From CAXPZW01 sp049594615 (lineage in GTDB: Bacteria; Bacteroidota; Bacteroidia; Flavobacteriales_D; Sanyastnellaceae), in NCBI GenBank assembly GCA_049594615.1, contig JBMYJR010000008.1:10023-74022 (forward strand): a stretch of DNA of 64,000 bases, in the 5' to 3' direction. The notes beneath the pieces were generated by a model. The model worked only from the letters and a program-made list of their open reading frames with translations. It searched no databases and was not told where the DNA came from. Made by a program: the position numbers and the translations under genes. Below, one piece after another: positions 18,223 through 25,986 of the stretch. How positions within the stretch are numbered: position 1 is the stretch's first letter; each line of letters starts with the position of its first letter.

Positions 18223-18304
18223 AGATCACCATGTAGGGCAAAGCCCAACTCGGCATGTTAGCGTCGATGTAAAGCTGAACCAATAACCAAACTTACCATA
18301 CACG

Positions 18305-18336
18305 AAAAAAGGCTGCCCTCGCGGGCGGCCTTTTTT
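18305..18336 (+). terminator. Rho-independent terminator
   Basis: The stem AAAAAAGGCTGCCC / GGGCGGCCTTTTTT with a 4-base loop lies after the small lipoprotein gene. It may also act on the minus strand for the pirin gene. The rest of 18223-18483 shows no supportable gene. Confidence 0.85.
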
Positions 18337-18483
18337 ATTCGTTGGTGTGCGGTGTGGTTAAACGCGCGCCAGATGTAAGTTCAAGTGCAATTTGACTTTG
18401 ATTCTAATTTCCGAGCGCATGGGATCGATGGCCCGTGAGGGCTGGATTGTAGTTGCCTTCACGAATGAATTTAGTGGCGTGAT

Positions 18484-19350
18484 TTATCGAAGCGCCATAG
18501 GAACTTCCATGACCAGCATGTCGGTTCCGGGTTTGGCGGTGTATGAGATGGACTTGGTATCCCACACGCCATAACCGTCGCGTTTGCCAAGCATTTCCTG
18601 ACCAACCGTAGCAGCACCCTCAATCATGAAAATGTACACCCCGTTCGCAGGGTCCTTCAAGGTGTAGGTGTTGCTGGTTTCTGCGTCAAAACGTCCGCGG
18701 TGGAACCACGCGTTTTGGTGGGCCCACACGCCCTGTTCATCGGGGTTGGGTGAGAGGATTTGCTGCATGCCGTCGGCAGCTGCAGGCAGGGTAATTTGGT
18801 CGTAACGGGGCTCCACATCGCGCTGGTTGGGGAATACCCAGATTTGTAAGAAGCGGGTCTCCTCCCCTTCGTTGCGGTTGTACTCGCTGTGGAACACACC
18901 GGTGCCTGCGCTCATGACTTGGATGTCGCCGGCTTTGATGGTGTGTTTGTTGCCCATGCTGTCTTGGTGCTCCAATGCACCTGCAAGCGGCACAGAGATG
19001 ATCTCCATGTTGTCGTGCGGATGCTGGGGAAATCCATGACCTCCTGCTACAATGTCGTCGTTCAACACGCGCAGCACACCAAAATGCATGCGCTCGGGGT
19101 TGTGGTAGTTAGCAAAACTGAAGGTGTGGTGGCTGTCGAGCCATCCGTGGTTGGCGTGTCCGCGGGTGTGTGCGCGGTGCAATACCGATTTCATGGTCGT
19201 GATTTCTTCGTTGGGAATGTGGTTGTAGCCCACGCGTTCAGGCGATTGCTCTCCTGGATCCAAAGCAGTGTTGCCGGTTGCGGCTACCGAAGCTGCCGCT
19301 GCTGCGCCCAAACCCAGCAGTCCTTTTTTCAAAAAGTCTTTGCGATCCAT
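18484..19350 (-). CDS. Pirin-family bicupin with N-terminal export-like signal
   Basis: The core (from about residue 53, MKSVLHRAHTRGHANHGWLD) is a standard pirin. Metal-site histidines are present in FPQHPHDNMEIIS and the Glu/His set further on (GTGVFHSEYN). Family members act as quercetin dioxygenases or redox-sensing regulators. Unusually, 52 extra residues precede it, starting DRKDFLKKGLLGLGAAAAAS. That is a basic plus hydrophobic stretch similar to the Tat-type leaders used by Bacteroidota (one Arg-Lys pair). If the long start is right, the protein is exported. The gene lies 5 bases after yceI in the same orientation, so it is probably in one operon. Confidence 0.85.
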   Translation of the reverse strand: MDRKDFLKKGLLGLGAAAAASVAATGNTALDPGEQSPERVGYNHIPNEEITTMKSVLHRAHTRGHANHGWLDSHHTFSFANYHNPERMHFGVLRVLNDDIVAGGHGFPQHPHDNMEIISVPLAGALEHQDSMGNKHTIKAGDIQVMSAGTGVFHSEYNRNEGEETRFLQIWVFPNQRDVEPRYDQITLPAAADGMQQILSPNPDEQGVWAHQNAWFHRGRFDAETSNTYTLKDPANGVYIFMIEGAATVGQEMLGKRDGYGVWDTKSISYTAKPGTDMLVMEVPMALR

Positions 19351-19355
19351 GGCCT

Positions 19356-19880
19356 TTAGGATGACTTCACTGGGGCGGTGACGGTGATGTTGACCTGCGA
19401 CTTCTCTTGCTTCTTGCCAAAGACCCCAAAGTCACTGGTGAAAATGGACGTGTTGCCCACGAAGGTGCCGTTGTCAAAGGTGAAGTTCCAGGTAACGGGC
19501 AGGGTCTTGCCTTTCATGGTCAGGTCACCTTTCATCACGTATCCGGCGTTGGTTTTGTCAATGCTGGACGACTTGAAAGAAAGCTTGGGGTGGTTGTCCG
19601 CATCGAAGTAGGTGCCGGCTTGCAGGTGCTTGTTGCGCCCATTGATGCCCGTGTCAATGGTACTTACGTCCACCGTTCCAGAGATACTGGAAGCCGAAAG
19701 GTCCGTGGGATCAAACGTGATCTTGGCGTCCAATCCTGAGATGGAGCCGGTCACCTCCTCGTGTGGGAATGCGTAAGCCACGGTGGCTTCGTCCAGCTTG
19801 AGGGTGTATTCTTTAGGCGTGGCTGCATAGCCAATGGCGGCAGCTGCAGCAGTAGAAAGGAGAAGATTGCGGAGTTGCAT
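19356..19880 (-). CDS. YceI-family periplasmic lipocalin-like protein
   Basis: From ATG at 19880 the protein is 174 residues with a signal peptide (LLLSTAAAAAIGYA). It shows the YceI features LKLDEATVAYAFPHEE, DPTDLSASSISGTVDVSTIDTG, FDADNHPKLSFKS and DLTMKGKTLPVTWNF. YceI proteins form a lipocalin-like barrel that binds polyisoprenoid or other lipophilic molecules. It is the first gene of a two-gene unit with the pirin. Confidence 0.92.
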   Translation of the reverse strand: MQLRNLLLSTAAAAAIGYAATPKEYTLKLDEATVAYAFPHEEVTGSISGLDAKITFDPTDLSASSISGTVDVSTIDTGINGRNKHLQAGTYFDADNHPKLSFKSSSIDKTNAGYVMKGDLTMKGKTLPVTWNFTFDNGTFVGNTSIFTSDFGVFGKKQEKSQVNITVTAPVKSS

Positions 19881-19988
19881 ATTGCTAACGTTTGTTGGCA
19901 ACAAATATAAAGCGGTCTCAGTAATACTTGTTCAAAACAAATGTCAATTTCATCTACAAGATGTTCAGGCAGCGCAGAGCCACCTCTT

Positions 19989-20430
19989 TTACAGATGTCT
20001 AGGTTGATCGAGAGGCATTACGCCTTGCCCCTTCGCAGGCCACACAGACAAATAGGTGCGCAATTGATAGGTGTACCTCGGCCCATTCCAAGCCTCCTTC
20101 CCCACCCCGCCGAAGCCTTTCTAGCCGTATGTCAACATGCCTTTCACCCCACCCAATCCCGCCTCAAACCTGAAGGCGTTGACCCCGCTATTCTCGGTCC
20201 AGTACCAATTGGCGCTTACCCCGACGCCATGCGGAAGAATAAGTGCAATAACATTGAGCAAGGCACCCAGGTTAAATCCTTCGTTGAATTGGATGCGCGG
20301 CACAATGCCGAAGGAAGACTCACTGCGGAACATCTATGTGCCTTGCATGCGGCGAAAACGCTGGGCCAGCCCTGAACAAGCGCCCAACAGCAACGCTCCT
20401 GTGACCAGCAACAATTGCAAGAGCCTAGTG
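19989..20430 (-). pseudogene. Decayed outer-membrane-type gene with two in-frame TAG codons
   Basis: Read on the minus strand, one frame runs from about 20430 to the TAA at 19989. It begins with a lipoprotein-like leader (LLQLLLVTGALLLGACSG) that lacks an ATG and is broken by TAG at 20334-20336. It continues with coding-like sequence (IQFNEGFNLGALLNVI, GVGVSANWYWTENSGV, FRFEAGLGGVKGM), is broken again by TAG at 20121-20123, then ends with AWNGPRYTYQLRTYLSVWP. Composition suggests a membrane beta-barrel. It lies directly downstream of the SDR gene. I recognise no family. The most likely reading is a pseudogene; a 70-residue ORF (20121-20333) is the longest intact piece. This accounts for most of the 19881-20434 gap. 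Confidence 0.5.
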
Positions 20431-20434
20431 CAGA

Positions 20435-21175
20435 TTACAGTGCGTGTTTTTCGCCATCGTGGTTGTAGAACCCCCCAACTTCTAAATCGTGCATAGGCAC
20501 CACCACATTGTTGTACATGTTCTCTACAGATTCCACCGGTTGGAGCGGTGCCTTTTGCCCACTCATACGCGTGGCCACCCAACCTGGATTTACCACGACT
20601 GATGCAATGCCGTCCTCGGTCAATTCCAAGGCTGCGGCTTTGTTGAGCATCACCAAGGCTTGTTTGCTGCCGCTGTATCCGTAGTGTCCGCCGCGTTCTT
20701 TGGCCGTGACCGACCCCAGCCATGAGCCGATGGAGATGGCCTTTTTGTCCTTCCCTGCACCGAGCAAGCTTCGGAAGTGTTTGAGCATAAGCACCGGACC
20801 TATACTGTTGATGCGGTAGCTTTTGAGGACCTCTTCGGGGTCGAGGACATCGAGATTGAAACTGCTTTGGAACACCGCATCGTCGCCCACGTCTTTGGCG
20901 TTGTATCCCGCGTTGTTGACCAGAATATCCAAGCGACCAAACTGCACCCCAATGATGCGGGCGGCAGCTTCCATGTGCTTTTCGTTGGTCACATCCAGTC
21001 CAAGAGGCGTGACTTGGGTGGTGGCAAACCCGGCATTGATGGCCGCTTCTTCGGCCTTGACGATGTTGCGGGCGGTAAGGTAAACGTGGTAATCCTCCGA
21101 CACCAGTTTGCGGACCCAGGCCGTGCCCAAGCCTCCAGCAGCGCCGGTGACCAGCGCAGTACGTTGTGCATGCAT
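20435..21175 (-). CDS. Short-chain dehydrogenase/reductase (carbonyl-reductase-like)
   Basis: The 246-residue classical SDR has the NAD(P) motif TGAAGGLG near the N-terminus, NNAG, the active-site Ser in ISIGSWLGS and YGYSGSK as the catalytic YxxxK. The Arg in LTARN favours NADP(H). The overall pattern (EAAINAGFATTQVTPLGLDVT, INSIGPVLMLKHF, LELTEDGIASVVVNPGWVATRM) resembles carbonyl reductases. The substrate is unknown. It follows the alpha/beta hydrolase by 24 bases, suggesting one transcript. Confidence 0.9.
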   Translation of the reverse strand: MHAQRTALVTGAAGGLGTAWVRKLVSEDYHVYLTARNIVKAEEAAINAGFATTQVTPLGLDVTNEKHMEAAARIIGVQFGRLDILVNNAGYNAKDVGDDAVFQSSFNLDVLDPEEVLKSYRINSIGPVLMLKHFRSLLGAGKDKKAISIGSWLGSVTAKERGGHYGYSGSKQALVMLNKAAALELTEDGIASVVVNPGWVATRMSGQKAPLQPVESVENMYNNVVVPMHDLEVGGFYNHDGEKHAL

Positions 21176-21199
21176 GGTGCGAAGTTCGGAATCTCGGCG

Positions 21200-22015
21200 T
21201 TACGCCGCCTCCACTTGCAGGATGGATCGTGTGATGCGCTTGAGAAAGGCCAAAGCAGTGGCGTTGAAGAACTGCGGCTGCTCGATGCTGACCACGTGCC
21301 CGCATCCTGGGGCTACATCCAATTCGGTGTGGCGGTGGCGTTTGGCGTACAGTGCGGCCTGCTTGCCAAACAAGTGGTCCTGCCCTCCCATCACCAAAAG
21401 ACGTGGTGTAGTGGTGGTGCGCATGAAGAGCATGTTGAGGTGATCGTCTAACCCGGTGTAGAGCTCGGTCCAGCGTTTGAAGGCAGGAATGCTGAGCGCC
21501 TGCGATTCACGTACAAACACATCACGGGACTTCTTGTGGTTCTTGCGCGGCAGTGCGATCCGAGCTGCCAATTTGTAGAAGGATCGGAAACCAATCAGTT
21601 TGGCCAACGCCAACGACGTGTTGGCAATGAAACGCAATTGGGGCGTCAGCTTGACAATCGCTCCCCCGAGTACCATGGACAGCGTACGGCTCGGCTGCAT
21701 GCGTTCCATGTCCATCACCAGAATGGATCCCAGCGAAAGCCCCACCAAATGCACCTGTTTGAGCCCTGCGGCATCCACAGTAGCCCAAAGGGTATCGGCC
21801 AGTCCGTCCCAGGTGTATTCTTCAGACACAGCGGCTTTCCCGGCGTTGGCGCCGTGGTCAGGCAAATCGATCAGAAGCAGGTTGTATTGCGCTCCAAAGT
21901 CCTCCCGTTGGCGGCGCCAGGTGCGTGTACTCCCTCCTGCTCCGTGCACAAATACGGCCCATTCAAAGCTGGCGTTGTTTTCGATTTTCTCGAAGGAAAG
22001 TGGGGAGCGCGTCAT
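21200..22015 (-). CDS. Alpha/beta hydrolase
   Basis: From ATG at 22015 the protein is 271 residues with the alpha/beta-hydrolase fold. The oxyanion region is FVHGAGGSTRTW. The nucleophile elbow GLSLGS carries the catalytic serine. The acid lies after VMGGQDHLFG and the catalytic histidine is in GCGHVVSIEQPQ. Small esterases or C-C hydrolases use this form; the substrate is not identifiable. The frame upstream of 22015 is open but is not coding-like and overlaps sequence before the zinc-ribbon gene. Confidence 0.88.
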   Translation of the reverse strand: MTRSPLSFEKIENNASFEWAVFVHGAGGSTRTWRRQREDFGAQYNLLLIDLPDHGANAGKAAVSEEYTWDGLADTLWATVDAAGLKQVHLVGLSLGSILVMDMERMQPSRTLSMVLGGAIVKLTPQLRFIANTSLALAKLIGFRSFYKLAARIALPRKNHKKSRDVFVRESQALSIPAFKRWTELYTGLDDHLNMLFMRTTTTPRLLVMGGQDHLFGKQAALYAKRHRHTELDVAPGCGHVVSIEQPQFFNATALAFLKRITRSILQVEAA

Positions 22016-22207
22016 GGATGTAGAACAGAGATTGGGCTGGAGTGTTCGTCTTGCTTGGATTTGCAGAGGGAGCCATTCCAGCGGCAAGCCTGTGCGGGTA
22101 TGTCCTTCCAATCTCGCCCCAATCGACCGCGGAATGCATGTTGCAATACATCCAACGCACAATCGAGGCGTTTTTGGCTGTATCGGTGCTGCAGTGGCTC
22201 AGGCATG

Positions 22208-22369
22208 TCAGCGTTTGGCTTTGCGGAGTTTACGTTCGGTGTCTTGGGCCAGGGAAACCTGGGTCTGGCACTCGACGCAGCTGAAGGTGCCCCCTGAGAA
22301 CAGGGTGGCTGGATCCAACGGGATAAGGGTGGAGCACTCCGGGCAAGGAATGGCGGGATTGGACTTCAT
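22208..22369 (-). CDS. 53-residue zinc-ribbon microprotein
   Basis: Reading the gap on the minus strand gives an intact 53-residue frame from ATG at 22369 to TGA at 22208. It has two CxxC knuckles, PCPECSTLIPL and SCVECQTQVSL, spaced 19 residues as in zinc-ribbon domains, and a basic tail (ERKLRKAKR). Zinc binding is expected from the four Cys; the partner, whether protein or nucleic acid, is unknown. Codon use is like the neighbours. It lies between the SH3-like gene and the hydrolase gene, in the same orientation. Confidence 0.7.
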   Translation of the reverse strand: MKSNPAIPCPECSTLIPLDPATLFSGGTFSCVECQTQVSLAQDTERKLRKAKR

Positions 22370-22454
22370 GGTGCCAAGGTCCGATTTTTACGCGTGTGCA
22401 ATCCACCTCCCTCCCATCAGCCGATCATCAAATGCCCACCCAACCCACGTGGGA

Positions 22455-22492
22455 AAACGCGTATACCCGGGAATAAAAGGGTATACGCGTTT
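22455..22492. repeat. Perfect 14-bp inverted repeat (AAACGCGTATACCC)
   Basis: The arms at 22455-22468 and 22479-22492 are exact reverse complements around a 10-base loop. It lies 25 bases downstream of the SH3-like gene's stop on the minus strand. It could be a terminator with a weak T tract or a protein-binding site. Confidence 0.7.
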
Positions 22493-22517
22493 CTATGCGG
22501 ACGGACTGCGCGCATGG

Positions 22518-23159
22518 CTAACAGCCTGCTGGGAAGTAGGCTGCGCTCAGTTTAAATCCTTCTGGCGTTCGCTGGACTTCCAGTTGCCGTCCAAACGCCA
22601 AGGAGGTGTAATTCATGTGCAGATAGGCCGATTCGTCATTCCAGAACACCTCCACCCACCAAGCGCCGTCCTTTTCAATCACGTTGGCATCCCATGGCGC
22701 ACCGGCGCAGTCCAAGAACGCGAAACTCACCACGTCCAACACGTTGCTCTGGTACCCTGGAGCACTGCGCAAGCGCACCCCTTCTCCAACCACCAGGACT
22801 TGCCCCTCGGTCTCACCAGCCGCGGCATAAGCAGGGCCTACAAATACAGCGTGTTCTCCCCCGCGTTCGCGCAACCAGCCCATGCGGGTGCTGTGGAACA
22901 ACTCCTTCCACAACTCGTCCTCGGGATGATTGGCGAGGTGGATCAACAACTCCGATTTGTCCTCGAAGTATGCGTCGTATCCCATGCGCAGCGTTTCGGC
23001 CAGCAAAGGACCCAGCAAGGCAGTGTCTTTTTGTGCGGCCGCCAGGTGAAGTTGAGCATTGAAGGTGACCATGTCTACATCGAGGTGAGACTGGTCAAAC
23101 TGACGCTGTGCGGCAAACGATCCGGACCACAGCAAAGCAAGAACAAGTAGGTGTTTCAT
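22518..23159 (-). CDS. Secreted SH3-like-domain protein
   Basis: From ATG at 23159 the protein is 213 residues, with a short signal peptide (MKHLLVLALLWSGSFAAQ). The N-terminal half is alpha-helical with no known family. The C-terminal half (GEGVRLRSAPGYQSNVLDVVS ... DGAWWVEVFWNDESAYLHMNYT) has the pattern of a bacterial SH3 domain, usually a peptidoglycan or peptide-binding module. It is the last gene before the perfect inverted repeat at 22455. Confidence 0.7.
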   Translation of the reverse strand: MKHLLVLALLWSGSFAAQRQFDQSHLDVDMVTFNAQLHLAAAQKDTALLGPLLAETLRMGYDAYFEDKSELLIHLANHPEDELWKELFHSTRMGWLRERGGEHAVFVGPAYAAAGETEGQVLVVGEGVRLRSAPGYQSNVLDVVSFAFLDCAGAPWDANVIEKDGAWWVEVFWNDESAYLHMNYTSLAFGRQLEVQRTPEGFKLSAAYFPAGC

Positions 23160-23247
23160 GGCGTGTTTGTTTTTCCTGTACCGCTTCAAGTTGCGGACCA
23201 AACACGCGTGAATGCAATGTATTGGAGCAAGCGTTGCTACCTGTGCA

Positions 23248-23934
23248 TTATTCGATGGGCGCTGGGTAGTGGTGCATGACGCCAAAGTCAAACGGGGTCC
23301 ATACGCTCGCAGGCAAGCCGGCCTGCTTGAGCAGGTCATTGATCCAAGTGTTGCAGGTGAAAAAGCACGTGTACCGGTCTTCAGCCCGGTAGAATTGGTC
23401 GTTGTCATGGTAGCCAGGTTCGGCGAGTATTTGCACCCGGTTGTCCAGGTAGCTGAACTGACGTGCGACGCCTTCGGTGAGGATGGCGAGCTGTTTGGAT
23501 GTACAGGTGATTTCATGCCAACCTTTGAGGCGGCGGTCGTAATGGGCCACGTGCATCAAGCTGGGGGTTGGCCACAGCAGTGCCTTGGCCGCCACACCGG
23601 TTTTGAAGTCTGCCCAGGTGCGGGTCTGAAGAAAGAATTCCGCATCGCCCCATCCGATGCCCACAAACCGGGTGCTGGGGGTGTGGATCACGCCCTTATC
23701 CAACACCGACTGCAGGTGCTCTTTTGGAAACACCAAATCCACATGCAGCCCATTGGTAACCACGTATACCGTGTGCGTGTCTCTGTCCGGTTCAACTGCA
23801 GTTCCCGTGGGGATGTAGGTCAGGATCAAGGCAATCATCAAATAAACCAGGACGGGGGCTAGCGCCAGTCGAAAAAACCACTTGAGCAGCCACCTCAACC
23901 GCCTCCACCCCTGTGTGAGCAGCGACTCAGTCAT
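23248..23934 (-). CDS. TIGR02117/DUF2459 family membrane-anchored protein
   Basis: The 228-residue protein has one N-terminal transmembrane helix (LALAPVLVYLMIALILTYIP). The remaining domain carries the family blocks VYVVTNGLHVDLVFP, GIGWGDAEFFLQT and CFFTCNTWINDLLKQAGLP. The conserved His and Cys in NGLHVD and TCNTW suggest a papain/NlpC-like hydrolase core facing the periplasm; activity is not established. Its ATG overlaps the stop of a tiny frame just upstream. Confidence 0.85.
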   Translation of the reverse strand: MTESLLTQGWRRLRWLLKWFFRLALAPVLVYLMIALILTYIPTGTAVEPDRDTHTVYVVTNGLHVDLVFPKEHLQSVLDKGVIHTPSTRFVGIGWGDAEFFLQTRTWADFKTGVAAKALLWPTPSLMHVAHYDRRLKGWHEITCTSKQLAILTEGVARQFSYLDNRVQILAEPGYHDNDQFYRAEDRYTCFFTCNTWINDLLKQAGLPASVWTPFDFGVMHHYPAPIE

Positions 23935-24052
23935 TGCCCATGAAATATTCGGCAGATGCGTATTTGCCTTGCATTTGGCATACCACGACCAACATCTCCC
24001 TCAGCGGGGCGCTTTGCACCAAGAATGCCGGCGCCAGACCCACCGCGATCAT
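23927..24052 (-). CDS. Possible 41-residue microprotein between the K+ channel and TIGR02117 genes
   Basis: An ATG at 24052 (or GTG at 24070, inside the channel's last codons) opens a 41- to 47-residue frame. It begins MIAVGLAPAFLVQSAPLREM and ends at a TGA that overlaps the next gene's ATG (ATGACTGA). Third positions are G/C-rich like those of real neighbours, and the overlap suggests translational coupling. It has two hydrophobic patches and no known motif. The antisense strand is also open, so this stays tentative. Confidence 0.3.
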   Translation of the reverse strand: MIAVGLAPAFLVQSAPLREMLVVVCQMQGKYASAEYFMGND

Positions 24053-24062
24053 TGTGGCCAGC

Positions 24063-24401
24063 TCATGCACGACTATCGGGGTTGGAGGCTCCGTTCTTGC
24101 CAGCGGCTTTGACCGCGTTGTAGTGGCTGTAGACCGTATTGATGAAACTCAGGATGATGCCCACTCCAATCACGATGTAGAGGATGGTGAAGGCTTTCCC
24201 CCCGTCAGTCTGGGGTGAAAAGTCGCCATAGCCCACGGTGGTGAGTGTAATGACCGAGAAGTAGGCGCTGTCCAACCAAGACCACCCCTCCAAGTAATGG
24301 TACACTGCGGTTCCCATGGCCAGCACGATCAAGGTGGTCGCCAGCAAGTCCCGGTATTCTGGGTCTTTCCAAAATGAAACGAGCGTTCGGGTGAAGAGCA
24401 T
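24063..24401 (-). CDS. Two-transmembrane potassium channel
   Basis: This 112-residue protein is a minimal pore module. Helix TM1 is TTLIVLAMGTAVYHYLEG. The re-entrant pore helix (LDSAYFSVITL) leads to the K+ selectivity filter TVGYGDF. TM2 is KAFTILYIVIGVGIILSFIN, followed by a short cytoplasmic tail without an RCK domain. It would assemble as a tetramer in the inner membrane. Gating is probably intrinsic or depends on separate regulators. It sits in a minus-strand run of envelope genes. Confidence 0.9.
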   Translation of the reverse strand: MLFTRTLVSFWKDPEYRDLLATTLIVLAMGTAVYHYLEGWSWLDSAYFSVITLTTVGYGDFSPQTDGGKAFTILYIVIGVGIILSFINTVYSHYNAVKAAGKNGASNPDSRA

Positions 24402-24423
24402 GGACGTAAGATACGCCTCCCGC

Positions 24424-25086
24424 TTATTCCCGAAGCACCGTCTGCAAAACCGGTGCGTTAAATACTGCTCCCGGAGCGATCATGGGATGGTCCCAAGGTA
24501 TGTTCCCAGCATAGCGCTTCATTTGCTTTCTGACCGCGGGGTGCTTCAGGTCGTATTCCTTGAGGGCCTTGAGGGCGCCCAACTCCACGCCAGCTGCGCG
24601 CTGGTATGCCTTCCACACCAACTCAGAGCAATACATCTCTGCGTCCGACCAGTCGAAGGCCATGTCGTACTGCTTGCTCAAATGGGACTCGGCTTCAGCA
24701 CGCAGTGCTTGGGATTGTGCTTGGGTGAGGGTGTTGCTGAGGCGGCGCACCGCAATTTTGCCACCGTCGCCGTGCAAACGAAATTGGGCGAGTGGCGTCC
24801 ACTTGACCGGCTGCACCGCCTCCAGCACCCACCACTCCCCGTCCCCATGACGGTCAAACAACAAGCCCACATGGCTGAACTCCGAACCGGTGGCCAACTG
24901 GATCGCCAGGCTCTGGCCCGAGTTGGAGGACTGGAATACGATGTCTCCGTTTTGGAATTCCGTTTCGTTGGCAACTTGTTTTGAAACGGTCTCCAGCGGC
25001 AGCAGCAGCGCGCTACTCAGGCCCACAACGGCCGCCGCAGCAAAAATCAGCAGGGCGAGTTTGCTCCAGCATTCAGTCTTGAACAT
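24424..25086 (-). CDS. YiiX/YebB-like NlpC/P60-superfamily cysteine hydrolase
   Basis: The 220-residue protein has an N-terminal membrane or signal helix (LALLIFAAAAVVGLSSALLL). A permuted papain-fold domain follows: NGDIVFQSSNSGQSLAIQLAT, the catalytic His in SEFSHVGLLF, and the catalytic Cys in MYCSELVWKAYQ. The family includes E. coli YiiX; substrates may be amide bonds of lipids or cell-wall peptides. Its start overlaps the end of the SIMPL gene by 14 bases, so they are one transcription unit. Confidence 0.85.
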   Translation of the reverse strand: MFKTECWSKLALLIFAAAAVVGLSSALLLPLETVSKQVANETEFQNGDIVFQSSNSGQSLAIQLATGSEFSHVGLLFDRHGDGEWWVLEAVQPVKWTPLAQFRLHGDGGKIAVRRLSNTLTQAQSQALRAEAESHLSKQYDMAFDWSDAEMYCSELVWKAYQRAAGVELGALKALKEYDLKHPAVRKQMKRYAGNIPWDHPMIAPGAVFNAPVLQTVLRE

Positions 25087-25807
25087 CGAAGGTGATTTTT
25101 ACGGTGATGGATGCGGTTTTCTCGCGCGAGGAAGTGTTGTAGGTTCCGCCCCAACTGTAGTCCTCGTTGGAGTGCTGACCGGTGATCTGAAACACGCCCA
25201 TGCGCGCAGAAGCGATGTTCCCCAGCTTCCCACCCGCGTTTTGCGCGATCATTTCGGCGCGTTGGCGAGCGTCTTCAGAAGCCTTGGAGATCATCTGTAC
25301 TTTCAGATCGGCCAACCCAGTAAAGTAGTATCGGGGAGGCTGCGAGTAGAGGTTTACACCTTGGTTCAAGAGCTCGGTCACCTCGCGCGAGATGCGCTCA
25401 ACCAAGTCCACATTGTTGGATTTCACTTCGAGTGATTGGCCCAAGCGATACCCTGCGAATTCCTCGCCTCGGTAGTCTCCGTCGTCGGAATACAAGCGTC
25501 GGGTGAGGTTTTGAGTGGACACTGCGTTAAACACCACCTCGTCTTCTTGCAAGCCTTGGCCCATGAGGTATTCGCGTACGATGGCCTTGGTGCTCTCGAG
25601 CTCTGCGTATGCGGTCTTCAAGTCCATGCGTTCGGCGCTAAAGCTGGCCTCCCATACCGTCAGGTCGGAGCTGAAATCGGTCTTGCCCAAGCCGGTGACG
25701 TGGACTTGACCGGCGTTGTGGCTGCGTTGGATGTAGGCGCGTCCCAAGAGGAATGCGCTAAAGACAATGGCCCCTGCAATCAGGGCGGTGGTGACAATTC
25801 GTTTCAT
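25073..25807 (-). CDS. SIMPL-domain (DUF541) membrane-anchored protein
   Basis: From ATG at 25807 the protein is 244 residues, with an N-terminal membrane helix (IVTTALIAGAIVFSAFLLG) and a SIMPL domain. Visible are VHVTGLGKTDFSSDLTVW, the linker helix ELESTKAIVREYL, LTRRLYSDDG, and the ARQRAEMIAQNAGGKLG helix near the end. SIMPL proteins form large periplasmic assemblies and are linked to oxidative stress protection in some species. The role here is inferred only from the family. Confidence 0.88.
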   Translation of the reverse strand: MKRIVTTALIAGAIVFSAFLLGRAYIQRSHNAGQVHVTGLGKTDFSSDLTVWEASFSAERMDLKTAYAELESTKAIVREYLMGQGLQEDEVVFNAVSTQNLTRRLYSDDGDYRGEEFAGYRLGQSLEVKSNNVDLVERISREVTELLNQGVNLYSQPPRYYFTGLADLKVQMISKASEDARQRAEMIAQNAGGKLGNIASARMGVFQITGQHSNEDYSWGGTYNTSSREKTASITVKITFDVQD

Positions 25808-25986
25808 GGCCGTTCGGGTGCAGATTGGATGCCAAGATGGCGCCCCTACACCTGCCCGTTTGCCGGTTTGCAAAATGCGTTGTACGTTTTCGAACATCCG
25901 CTACTTACAGCGCGCTAAAGCAGTGGGTCTTGAGCTGTTTCGGGCAAGTGCGGAAGCGGTTGCGCAGGTTTTCTTTGCTCAGGCCA

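Noticed and set aside
20334..21305. 323-residue minus-strand frame overlapping the SDR gene
   Set aside because: Most of it is the SDR gene in another frame; only the last 30 codons belong to the decayed gene described separately.
21536..23150. 516-residue plus-strand frame across several minus-strand genes
   Set aside because: It runs antisense through four supported genes and lacks any family signature.
23161..23207. 9-bp inverted repeat (GCGTGTTTG ... CAAACACGC) upstream of the SH3-like gene
   Set aside because: Real but short, with a 29-base loop; too likely by chance to annotate.
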